DNA of 64,000 bases, from contig JAQPZY010001579.1 of the NCBI GenBank assembly GCA_029931535.1, positions 2,160,501-2,224,500 of the forward strand. Direction: 5' to 3'. Below, in pieces: positions 23,345 to 34,300 of this stretch (positions are counted from its first letter, which is position 1; each line of letters opens with the position of its first letter). Under the pieces are notes generated by a model that saw only the letters and a program-made list of their open reading frames with translations, was not told the origin of the DNA and did not search any database. A program made the translations under genes and the position numbers. The stretch comes from Margaritifera margaritifera (lineage: Eukaryota > Mollusca > Bivalvia > Unionida > Margaritiferidae).

Positions 23345-23715
23345 GCCCCACTGGCCGAGTGGTTAGCGCGTCCCGCTACTAAGCCACACAGACATCTGCG
23401 GGCGTGGATTCGAACCCGCCAACGGCATGTCTGCAGGACCATCATCAATTATCTCATTGCCTTTCGAGGTCGCTCGGCTCAAATGACCCTTTATGTTGAC
23501 AGTCCGCAAAACGCCATCACCACCACTACCACATCACATACGTCTGGTAATGGATGTGGATTCGATCCCGGCCAAGGCCGTGTCTGTAGAAAAATCATAT
23601 ATTTATCGTTTCATTACATTCAGAGCTCGTCTGTCCCAAAATGTCCTAATATATTTGCTGACGAGACGTAAAACACCATTCATTCAATCACTCATTTATT
23701 TATTCATTAATTCAG
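23345..23715 (+). mobile_element. tRNA-Ser-like SINE
   Basis: A box TGGCCGAGTGGTTAGCGC (23352-23369) and B box GGATTCGAACCC (23406-23417) resemble tRNA-Ser. A second B-box-like GGATTCGATCCCGG follows near 23558, then a body ending CTGACGAGACGTAAAACACC and an ATTCATTC-type repeat tail. The head-to-body length of about 370 bp and the tail mark a SINE. Not a functional tRNA. Confidence 0.8.
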
Positions 23716-24060
23716 TGTAGAGCGTACCAGCGTTTTCCGAGTTTGAGCAAGTACTTGTATAATGTATAAACAGCATAAATCAGAAATCTACAAACAAAGT
23801 GTTTGACCATGCTCATTTATTTTTATATTGCGTAATCGTATATTTTCAAAATAAAAATGACAAAATAATGACACTTTAAAAAATTACTATATAACATACT
23901 TGGAGAAACTCGAAATTTTTGTGTTTATTTTCTTTTTGTTTTAAAATGAAGAGAAGATTTGCTAGTGTTGCTTTCCTAGATTCTGTACAAAATGGTCAAC
24001 ATACCATCTGCGGTCTTTCGTACCTAATACAACTCGAATGAAAACATACATCACATGTAT
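23716..24060. other. Intergenic DNA, nothing recognised
   Basis: No gene signal. Confidence 0.35.
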
Positions 24061-24066
24061 CTTATT

Positions 24067-24477
24067 CTGTTCAGATCGATTGAAAGAATGGGCCTTATTA
24101 ATAAGCACTGTTCAGATCGATTGAAAGAATGGGCCTTATTAATAAGCACTGTTCATATCGATTGAAAGAATGGGCCTTATTAATAAGCACTGTTCAGATC
24201 GATTGAAAGAATGGGCTTTATTAATAAGCACTGTTCAGATTAATTGAAAGAATGGGCCTTATTAATAAGCACTGTTCAGATCGATTAAAAGAATGGGCCT
24301 TATTAATAAGCACTGTTTAGATCGATTGAAAGAATGGGCCTTATTAATAAGCACTGTTCAGGTCGATTGAAAGAATGGGCCTTATTAATAAGCACTGTTC
24401 AGATTAATTGAAAGAATGGGCCTTATTAATAAGCACTGTTCAGATTAATTGAAAGAATGGGCCTTATTAATAAATAA
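24067..24477. repeat. 41-bp minisatellite, about 10 copies
   Basis: The unit starts CTGTTCAGATCGATTGAAAG and ends ATGGGCCTTATTAATAAGCA. Copies are nearly identical, with GATCGA/GATTAA variants, and each carries the palindrome CTTATTAATAAG. Confidence 0.97.
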
Positions 24478-25125
24478 ACTATCTTAAAGATTTCTATACA
24501 AGAATTCATGAATTCTCTTATTCACATCAAGAGCTCACAGATTATATTATACTGCGCTTTGAAGAGCTTTCGAAAATGAATGCATGTTAAAACGGCATTC
24601 AATACTAACGATCGAATATTTTTTTTTTCACACGCGAGGTAATTTTAATGACAATGCTTGAATTTCTTTCAAACAACAAAAAATAGGAATGAAGTAAATG
24701 AAACCTCTCAGTAATACAAGCACGCGTGTGACTATTGGCCATCTCAGGCATATTTCGATTTTGGCAAGAGATGTTCAGCAAAGTTCTCTTCATCACACAA
24801 TAAGTTTAAAACATTCTGATCGATTTAAAAAAAAAAATGTGCATACGTCTCAATCCCATTAATGAACATTAAATGAAACATTAACATTCATTTACAATGG
24901 ACATCTTTGAAGTTTTTAACGAGTATAGTGTCACAGTGATCTCTTAATGACGATTGTAGAATGGCTTCATCTTCGTAGTTATCCACAAGTGCCGCATCCA
25001 ATGTTGTTTCAGACATAAATCTGTAGTATATATATACAAGGCAGGTGGTTTCTAAACTCAAGTATGGGTTTTACTTTTAAAGAGATATTTATTATTGTCA
25101 TCGCCTGCCAAGCTGGTGTACTCTA
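24478..25125. other. Intergenic DNA, nothing recognised
   Basis: AT-rich, no recognised feature. Confidence 0.35.
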
Positions 25126-25129
25126 TGTC

Positions 25130-25520
25130 AAGCATGGAAAGTTTGAATGTACAGCCTGATATCCGATACTGAACTATTATATGTACGTAGAGAAGAATAA
25201 GTCCGCCAGGCGAAATTGGTTTTGCCATATATTTTCCCAGGTTCACAATACGCGCACACTTTTGTTTTAAGCATAGCTGAGAAGGCCATTATTTTCAGCT
25301 CTGTACCCCAGGTCCCAGGATCAGATATCCCCAATTTACTAATATATGTACTTATTGGCCGTGATTCTGTTGTTTCGAACACTTCATTGTTGTTTTTTCA
25401 TGAAATTTATGACAAAGTCTCTGACTAACATATGATATGACTGAACACGAAAAACAAAAAGTAGCTGAATGTTTTGAAAAGAAAGTTACCATGCATGGGT
25501 TTGGCTGTGATAGCTTTCAC
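25130..25520 (-). pseudogene. OTU-like cysteine protease domain relic
   Basis: Two blocks on the minus strand fit the OTU fold of deubiquitinase-like proteases: GNFLFKTFSYFLF (about 25490-25450), where the family has DGNCLFR, and PGTWGTELKIMAFSAMLKT with VCAYC (about 25320-25255), where the family has G.WG...E..A.A..L...I.VY. The catalytic Cys is Phe (codon TTT at about 25482-25484 on the plus strand) and the preceding Asp is His. Frames shift between blocks. It lies just downstream of a Gypsy integrase relic on the same strand and could be that element's extra domain, or a separate transposon piece. Confidence 0.5.
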
Positions 25521-25757
25521 TTTTATTCGAAACATCTGTCATTTGTCTTGTTCCCATTCTTTGTCAACGGGTTTGTAGAATATTGTATGAATCATATCCG
25601 TACGCAAATATTCTATGTCAGTATGGTCCTGTTGGTTAGACTTGTCTGGATTTGTGTACTATGGTTCCAAATATCTCACTGATTGAGGTTTTATCGAAGG
25701 CAAACGGTCTTCGAATTTACTCCCATTTTTATCTTTTTATCTGTCTTGTTGTTACGT

Positions 25758-26336
25758 TTAGTGTTTTTCTTCCTCAGGTTTTGATTCAGTTTCAGCCGCT
25801 TTCCTCTTGTAAGCTTTCAGTCTGTTACCATTAACATTATCCCAGTAAACGGTAAGATCGTTTTTTCGGCACTGCTTCAACAATATATGGTCTAGTAGAC
25901 AAGACACTGAATTTTCATCGTTCTCTGGTTGTTTTTCTTCTATTGTGAAGATATAATTCATCTCCTTTCTCGAAAGTAATGTATTTCACTTTGGCATCGT
26001 GGTTATGATTTTGTTTCTTCTTTCTGTGCAGTACGTATATTCTCTGAAGCTCTGTTACGTAACAGATACATTCGGAAATGAATGCACCCTCGGTTACGTT
26101 GCTTCAGTGTATGTAAGGGCATGGCCTTCTGAAGATGGATTTCAATCTCGACCGGTAACCTCGCCTTTCCTCTATAAACAAGAGAAAATGGATCTTTCTT
26201 TGTAGATTTATGCTCCGGAGTCCGGTAAGCAAATAAAAGATAGTGAAACTTTGCATTCCAGTCATTGCATTTTTTCCTTCTCGAAAACGGGTCAGCGCTG
26301 AACAAAGCGTGCAATTAAATCTTTCTGTCAGACCCC
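25758..26336 (-). pseudogene. Gypsy/Ty3-type integrase C-terminal relic
   Basis: Minus-strand blocks: TERFN.TL near 26325 (third catalytic region ERFNRTL), WNAKFHYLLFAYRTPEHKST (about 26240), FSLVYRGKARLPVE (about 26180), then in shifted frames KFSVLSTRPYIVEAV and a final VNGNRLK (about 25810). This is the end of an rve integrase and the GPY/F-like tail of a Ty3/Gypsy retrotransposon. The upstream pol genes are missing; the copy is cut at a C/G-rich run near 26340-26375. At least two frameshifts. No LTRs were identified around it. Confidence 0.82.
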
Positions 26337-26355
26337 CTGTTTGCGGGGTGATAAG

Positions 26356-26375
26356 TGGGGGGGGGGGGGGGGGGG
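26356..26375. repeat. Poly-G tract
   Basis: About 19 consecutive G, at the truncated edge of the Gypsy relic. Another G13 run lies near 26919-26931 after a GT run. Confidence 0.9.
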
Positions 26376-28080
26376 TGGCGGGGCAGTTTTATTCTGGCCG
26401 TATTATGGGCTAATTCAGACAAAAAAGAAACAGACTGATTCGGATCATATTACCAGCTGATTTGGACCATGTGAAATATTATTAAATTTCGTCTTAGACT
26501 TAAATGTGACATTTACAATTGTTTCAAATATGATATTTTTCATTATTTCCAAAGTACGTTGAGCAGTTCAAAGGAAATAAAACCATGATTCTACATGAAA
26601 TAATGGCGTTGTTCTGAATAAACTGTGAATAAATTTGACGGGCAGAAGGACAGAGTTACAGACTGTCATGGTCTATATTACCCATTTCTTTTAACAGTAG
26701 TTAAAAAGTAAGCTTACCATTGCATGTCTCTTATAAATGTGCAACAATGTCCATCCCAATCTACCAGAATGCCGACTCTGGCACAAGAATGGGATGCATA
26801 GTTTTCTTGGCTTTTTGCAGTGGTAGTTTCCTCTCACATTTGTCACATTCCAATATGTACTGTCGCATGTCTTCAAATGATCTATTCCATTTGTCCACAT
26901 TTCTTTGTGTGTGTGTGTGGGGGGGGGGGGGGAGGCAAGACCCAGAGGCAAATAGTTTCCAGGTTACAGTAAGTGTATATAGTTATAGGGTAGGGATCTC
27001 AATAGTTCCACAGTTGTGACCCAGGGACCACATACAGGTAGGCCTGTGGGGTTATACAAGACCTTGGTGCAGAAGTTGTCTGTGCGAATGTTCTTGTCAC
27101 TTCATGAATACTACGTGTATAATGGTTATAGGGTGGGGATCTCAATAGTTTCCAAGCTGATCTTTGTGCTTTATATTTCCTTGGTTAAATACTAATGTTC
27201 AATTAAGAGACTCTTTAACTGGACTATTCAACAATTTAAAGTTTTTGTCTTCCAAAAAAAGCTTCTGTATCATCTGCCATATATTCACATACATTCACTC
27301 ATACTTGTATTTTTAAAAAAATTATCTTCAAAGGAGAAGAACATTATAAGCCATTGGCTTTCATTCTAATCCTTTACCTTCTATATTGTACCTCTTATAA
27401 TCTCCAAATACAAATTTATGAAATTAAATACATTTAAACTAAACTCAAGCTCAGAATCCCCCATCTGAATCCTGGGCTGAGAATAAAGCACAAGTAATAT
27501 ACAACTTATAGTACTGTCTTGACAATTTGATTATCTGTGGCCGGATATTTTTCACTCATTTTGAAACTTTACCCTGTTTCACTCCATCACTATCGAGTAC
27601 TACATGATCCTACAGAACAGGTAATTGCTCTCATCATTTCAGTTTTGAGGATTCTCCCCCCCCCAAAAAAAAAAAAAAAACATCATGGGTCAATCCTCCT
27701 TGTTTGACTATAATTAACCCAGATGAATGAAAACTTTCTTGCTCACAATTTACTGGAATGAATTACATGTAAAGAGACAAAAATCAAGGTTTCCTACTTA
27801 GTTTGGAACACTGACAAGAAATCAATATCATACACATAGATCAGTACGTGTGCACATGTATATTTGTGTATACATGATGTTTTTCCTCACCTCCCACACC
27901 GTTTGAGTTGAAAACTTTGAATATAATTGTGCTCAGCTATCAAAGGACTTGATTCAACCACCTGGAATGAGGCTGGAGTAATTGATGTTGCCAGTAATGA
28001 ATGGGCATGGGTGGGTTGAAGAGAGAGAGAGAGAGAATTTCATGTAAATGATTTGCATGCAAGCATTGCAAGTTGTATGT
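26376..28080. other. Intergenic DNA with no recognised gene
   Basis: Includes two related segments with TTATAGGGT(A/G)GGGATCTCAA near 26983 and 27127, a C/A homopolymer junction near 27656-27680 and a GA run near 28020-28036. No exon or transposon could be defined. Confidence 0.35.
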
Positions 28081-28085
28081 TTAAC

Positions 28086-29616
28086 CCTTTTCATACTGAA
28101 GCCCAATCAGACAGGCAGTTGTGTAGGACTGAAAATATTTTCAGTCAGTGGTGTAGCAGATTGAGAGAATGCAGTGACGTTGGTCAATCTGGGATTACAG
28201 GACAATTTTTTAAAATTATCTGTCAATGTTGTATACCATTTTAAAAAGCATTCAATTTTCTTTAAGGTCATATATTTTTTCACTTAAAATTTTCAGACGT
28301 AAAAACTTCAGTTGAAAGTAAAGTTATGTAAGCAAAATAACATGTTTGCCATTTTTTTTTCTAACTTACTTTCAATGCAATTTTTCTATCTGCAATATTC
28401 ATTTTGCCTCCTATATGTAAGTGTTTGAAATGTGGGGAATTTTACACCATTTGAGAAGATGACAAAATAATAAAAATCCATCAAGAATGTCAAAAGTTAT
28501 TACAATTTTATTAAATTTACTTGCATGCGAATTGGAGAGCAAACAATAATCCTTACTGGTAAGTTGACAAAGCTTTTCATTTTGGTTTCCACAATAAATT
28601 CTAATGTAATAACATCAGAGTTCTGTTGGGTTTATTTTGGTCCATTTCCAGGAATGCAGTAAAATTTCATAATATTATGCACACACCCAGCATCTTTATG
28701 TGTGTGAATTTTATGAAAAGTGAAGTTCTCAAAATGTCCAGTTAGTTTGAAAAGCATCCACGTCTTCATCATCATCAATATCCGAGTCAAAAATACCAAT
28801 TAACTATTTATCATCTGCTCAGTTCATTCAAAGCAAACAAGAACACGATCTCCACTGCCTACAATATCAATTTCCCCCACAAAATTGTCTATATTTTCAT
28901 CAAAATTGGCATCCACATCCTGGCTGCTTCAGTACTGTCCACCATTTTGAATTACACACGTTAAAATTCAGTTTTGAAATAAAATTTTCTACTAACCAGT
29001 TATCATTATTTCTGTTCATATTGTCGAAGTCAAGCTCACAATCTGCACTGCCTAAAACATCAATTTTTCCCACAAAATTGTCTATATTTTCATCAAAATC
29101 GGCATCCACATCACTGCCGTAACTTGCTGTTTCTGTGCTGTCCACCATGTTGATCTCCACACGTTAAAACTCGTGTTTGAAATCAAATGTTCAAATAACC
29201 AGTTATCATCAGCTCCGTTCATTTTGAAGTAGTAAAGATAATGATCCCCACTGCCTAGAATGTCAGTTTTCCACATGAAATGGTCTTTATTTTCAACTAA
29301 TTTAGCAAGCACATAACTGTCTTCACCTCCCTCTTTAGTATATGACCACCAATTTTTATCTCTGCATGTTAAAACACGATTTTGAAATCAAATTTTTACC
29401 AGTTTGGGGGTCTTTTAAACACATTCTTTTAATTATTTGTGTACCTTCTACCTTTATTTCCTTCTTTTCAAAAGAGTTCACGTAAATCGACGACGTATTA
29501 TACAGTTAAAAACATGCTTCTGCAAACTGGTCGATGGAATGTAGTGAACATACGACCGGAGTCGTATCCCACTGGCAAAGGTAAAGTACGACTGGGTCGT
29601 ATCCTGCTGAAAAGGG
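28086..29616. mobile_element. piggyBac-like element with TTAA target duplication
   Basis: Ends CCCTTTTCA (28086-28094) and TGAAAAGGG (29608-29616) are perfect 9-bp inverted repeats flanked on both sides by TTAA (28082-28085 and 29617-29620). TTAA duplication with CCC-starting termini is the signature of piggyBac (family knowledge). The right subterminal region has two palindromes, TACGACCGGAGTCGTA and TACGACTGGGTCGTA. The 1531-bp length and lack of a catalytic DDD domain make it non-autonomous. Confidence 0.85.
28780..29390 (-). repeat. Tandem repeat (about 195-200 bp) with acidic coding remnant
   Basis: Three to four copies inside the piggyBac-like element. On the minus strand the units read through in part, for example GSDVDADFDENIDNFVGKID and DILGSGDHYLYYFKMNGADD. 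piggyBac transposases often have an Asp/Glu-rich N-terminus, so this may be a duplicated N-terminal piece. That origin is inference. Confidence 0.6.
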
Positions 29617-29620
29617 TTAA

Positions 29621-30228
29621 AGATTGAGTGGTTCCGCAGGTGTTGATACAGTGTGCTTAGTAGATGTATCGGTTCTGCATGATTGTGTATTATTTCCAAA
29701 TGATTTGTAAATATGGTAAAAGGATTCAAGAGAATTTTTTTTGTACACCTCTTTACACAAAGCTACATATGTGCTTTGTTCCCAGTCATTGGAAAGAAAA
29801 AGTTTGATATGGTGTATGAATTGATTGAGGCCGCCTGGCAGAGATGTATTTACACACCACAGCAAATGCGTTCTTTCCTCCAACTTGGAACAAAACACAA
29901 ATGTGATTTTTTATTTATTACATATTACATATTTCCCTCTTTTAAGCTTTCCAAATAAATTTAGCTACACTGTGAATGGAAATGAAAACAATGTGTATTA
30001 TATAAAAGTTTGATTTGGTGCATCAAAGAAAATCAATTCAAGGACATCAGTGAAAACACAAAAATGGTTCTAGTCTGGGTGTGTCATGCAAAAATGCAAA
30101 CTGAACATCCATATTGAACACCAGATCAACCATATTAGATTAAAAGGGAATGTAATAAAATCAGGTAAACTACTGTAAACCAAAATATTTTAAAATTATT
30201 TATCTATAAACTACTACTATTAGTTATA
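29621..30228. other. Intergenic DNA, nothing recognised
   Basis: Overlapping short open frames on both strands without coding signal. Confidence 0.35.
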
Positions 30229-30409
30229 CTAATACAACCTGTCTTAAAAGACCATCCCTTCTGTCAAAATATCATGGTCTCTCTAGACAAGTGGTCTCTC
30301 ATGACAGGTCATAACAATTTGTAATTAATAAATCTATGCAATGAGAATCTGGTCTCTCAAGACAGGTAGTCTCTCAAAGCAGTGGTCCTTCAAGACAGGT
30401 TTAACTGTA
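30229..30409. mobile_element. Mariner-like MITE, copy 1
   Basis: Inverted ends AACCTGTCTTAAAAGACCA (left) and TCAAGACAGGTTTAACTGTA (right). Same family as 53372-53553 and a half copy at 49136-49262. Repeated GGTCTCTC(A/T)AGACA words inside. The left end is damaged. Confidence 0.65.
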
Positions 30410-30534
30410 CTACTACCAAGAATAGTATATTATCCACCCATATGGCAATGGACTGATGGAAAGCTCGACTTATAATCCTACCAAAATCTGCAGGGAGGCA
30501 AAAATCTAATAACATTAAGTTGGTGCAAAAGCAC

Positions 30535-30540
30535 TTTATT
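30535..30540 (-). terminator. Candidate poly(A) signal
   Basis: AATAAA on the minus strand (TTTATT on plus) about 535 bp beyond the stop codon. Other A-rich sites exist in between, so this is only a candidate. Confidence 0.3.
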
Positions 30541-31074
30541 CTAAAATGATCAGCATCAGAAACAAGTAACAGTGAAAAAAATAACAGCAGAAACATTGAA
30601 AAGTTATATACTGAAAACAGCATATGCAATGCACAAGTTTCAATAAAAACAGCACAGAAGTGCAGTTGTTTTAGAGTAAAGGTTCAGATATAATAAGTGA
30701 GTATATCTGGTTATGGGATTTCTTTTAGACAAAAATCTAAAAACAACCCATGTAATATACAAACATTTAAAGGACAACAGTTTAATAATGCCAAAAATAA
30801 AAATTTACATAATGCATTTCTCAAAAAGTCTCATAAAAAGGTATAAAAAAACTAAAACAAATAGAATATACTGTTAAAAGTTTCTAAAACATATACAAAT
30901 TTTTTTTAGTTTTAAATAGACAAAAGCATGTATATTCATTTAAAAGTCAGTAAATAGCTGAGCCTTGCTGGTGAATCAACAACACAGAAATGTCACCGTA
31001 TTGAGCGGTTTTTGATACAAGTTAGGTTATGCTTGACTAAAAAAAACGTAAGGAGTGTTACAGAATCAATCAAT

Positions 31075-31350
31075 TCATTTTTTGCTGTATTTCTCATGAA
31101 AAACCAGATGCTCCTCAATAACACGTGGATCAGTTTTGGCAGGGAACCTCAATTTACATGTTGGACAAGTTTCGACATGAGATGTTTCCTTGTGTAGTTT
31201 GGAACAATGCTGCCGTCTTTCAGAATTTAGGATTTGGGAAAACCGGCACTTGCGTAGTTGGTTTCTCTCCTGCTTTGTGGCCTTAGTTTTTGATTTCACT
31301 GTGGGACTCTTGTCTCTGGATGTGGTACCATCAACATCGCTGCTGGTTGA
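31075..31350 (-). CDS. Terminal coding exon: basic linker and C2H2 zinc finger
   Basis: Acceptor TTTTTCTCATTGGCAG, stop TAA at 31075. Ser/Lys-rich linker, then ETCPTCKLRFPAK...VIEEHLVFHEKYSKK. Spacing C-x2-C and H-x3-H matches the autophagy-receptor ubiquitin-binding finger; only one finger is present. Confidence 0.88.
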   Translation of the reverse strand, partial: STSSDVDGTTSRDKSPTVKSKTKATKQERNQLRKCRFSQILNSERRQHCSKLHKETSHVETCPTCKLRFPAKTDPRVIEEHLVFHEKYSKK

Positions 31351-34300
31351 CTGCCAATGAGAAAAATATAAAATAATTTAAATGTATAAATCACAAGACT
31401 GATAGACATAGGATGAGCTGTGAGCAAATACACAAATATTTTGTAAGAATGTAGAATTCTGACAGTTTTTGGGGGTTTTCAAGAAAAAAGACTTTTTGGA
31501 GGATTTACCTGAAAAAGAGAGAGCAATTAAGTTTTACACTGGAAATTCTGTGAAAGATATAGCAAATTTCCAACATAAAAAAATTAATTTTCAGATAGAA
31601 AAAAACCCCATTAAAAATGTACTTTATTTAAAGAAAGAAAGAAAGTACATTTATGCAAACCATAGAAGGTTTAAGTCCAAATTAAAAATTAAAAATTTAG
31701 AAAATTAAAAAAGTTGTTATAATGGCATGAATTATATAACTGAATAATACATACAAACATGCCTAACAAATTTCATTTCTATAGCCCAGGTGGTTTTTGC
31801 ATAATTGTTTTACCAATCAATTTGAAAAATTGGCTATAATGGCATGATAGGCCTCAATTTCACAAACATAAGATTTAAGTCAAGACATAAGACATCTGGC
31901 CTGAATTTCACTGACGGAATCTAAACTGAAATTTAAGTTTAGAAGTGTGACTTAAAATTCACCAATCATATGTCTTAGGCCTAAGGCTTAAGACATTTGT
32001 TGGTGAAACTGAGGTTTGGTCATATACATACAAATCAAAATATGCCCATCTAATTTCATTAGTTTACCCCACATTGATTTTGCCTAATTGTGCTCAAAAA
32101 CAAGTGTCCAAAAAAAGTCTAACAGTTAAAATGTGTAAAAAAAAATTTAACAACTGCTGTAAAGGCCTGAAAATCTATTCAAGTCATTTACTTGTGACAA
32201 TGATAAAATGTGTACAATTTCATGGCTCCAAGTTTAATATTTTTTTTGAACTACTGCACTTAAACAGATTCAGGATGCACATACAGACATACAGACATAG
32301 AGGACTGCCAATGGACAGCAGCAAAACAAGATGTCCCCTTCTGCTACTGCAGTGGGGGAATAAAAACTTGCTTGTCCTAGCAAACAATTTTTTGCCAAGT
32401 TGGAAAAAGTTTTTCTGGGAGAAATTTCAAATATATATTTCCATGCATGCCTGAGTTCTTCAAGGAATATGAAATTCCAGGTAGATTCCTTCCAGTGTCC
32501 AGATGGGTTCCTGCTAGAAGTTTAATACTGTATGGGTAAAAATAGAAATTAACCAGTTGTATTGAGGTGTGTCAGTGATCAGGACATAAAATCTAATGAC
32601 CTTAAAATCTAATAAGATCATCTACCTATGACCATGAGAAAGTGTGTAAAATTGAATGGTTCAAAGTTTAATTATTTTATCATGAAGTGTGTCAATGGTC
32701 AGGAGAAAGATGTAGAGGGGAACAGATGAGGGGCATCCCTCTAAATCTGTATAGCTGATGCAATGATTGATGTCCTGGTACAGTTACAAGTAAATATAAC
32801 ACTGGACAAAAAGTCCTCATAACAATAACCTGTGCAGTAGAGTTGCTCAATTTATGGGTATATTGTCTCCACTCATTGGTCAGACCTTTAGCTCTGTTCT
32901 GCAAGATGCTCTTCAGTTGGACATTCAATTGCTCAATCTGCTTGACACATTTGGTTGTGTTTTCACGCTCATCCTGCAGTAAAGGACACAGAGGATCTCA
33001 CATGAGTCTTCAGTGCATACAAAATTAAGAAAAAGTGTTGAATAACATAATATGTTATGGGAGTTATGATAGTACAATACTCCCTCACTGTGAGTCTCTT
33101 CATTATAACATGGTTCCTGTTATAAGGCTCTTCATTATAACATGGTTCCTGTTACAATGCTAGTATGGTCATAGATCCCATTTCATTATTCAGTAGTAAA
33201 ACTATAGATATCATGTACTTCATTTTAACACTGTTTCACTATAAGACAGCATACTCTATGGTTCCTATGGACAGTGTTACAATGAAGAAGTAATGTACCA
33301 TGTTAAGTGCTGGGGTTAGGTTGGAAATTAGGGGATAAGGCTAATCATTGGACCAAGCTTCCTTAATTATAAAAACTTGGCAAAACTTTTGTATGAATGG
33401 GCAATGGTCTTATCATTAACCATAGACTTACAGTAGACACAAAGTGTATTAATCATTTCCCACTCATGTCTGTGTAGTATCCACTGAAGTACACCTCACT
33501 ACATAGTGAAATCTCCAGGTTTTATGTCCCATGATGTTACCACCTGCATTAAGTCCTATAGAGATATTGAGGTTATCCACACACTGGTCAGGGAGAATCC
33601 ACTCTTAAAGTGGAGGTGAGTGAAAGTTACACCTAGTGAAAGAAGTACTGCTAGCAGCAGGAGATTTTACAGGCACAGTTCCCTGAACTACACTCAACAG
33701 CACCCCCCACCAGTACAAGTGAAATATGGTCAATACTACTTTGTGTGTATTGTACAGTGGGAGAACATTATCAGAACTTGACAGGAAGAGGGGTGGAACG
33801 GGGAAGGCAACACATTTTTCATGGAAAAAAGTATTAAAGATTGATTATCTTGCTGTTCCTAACACATAAAGCCCAGAACTCTGCTGTCAAGCAGCTTCAT
33901 CCCTTCTTCGTCCCTCACCCCCACCCAATTCTGCCATCCCCAATCACAGGAACAATTCTGCCATCCCCAATCACAGGGACAGGGACTTGATCATGATTAT
34001 ATTACAACTGTAAAACATCACAAGCATTGATAACTCTATCTTATATGATGTCAGATGTGTTGCCTGACACTATCATTTATATGCATGTGAATGCATATAT
34101 GCATCCTGTAACACAGGCACTTGGGATAGTGAAGTTTATTCTCACAATGTCCTTAAAAGTGTGAGAATAGATGACAGATATTATTCTCCCCGCCCCCAAA
34201 AGCCCCATGCTTGCTCTTCCACTAGAAAACAGTGGATTTTGATGATGGTAACAATGTGCTTATCAGTACCCAGGATTTATTCTATAATGTGTTTTTAAAA

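Noticed and set aside
23345..23430. Functional tRNA-Ser gene
   Set aside because: SINE body, second B-box-like copy and repeat tail follow; the cloverleaf is not convincing.
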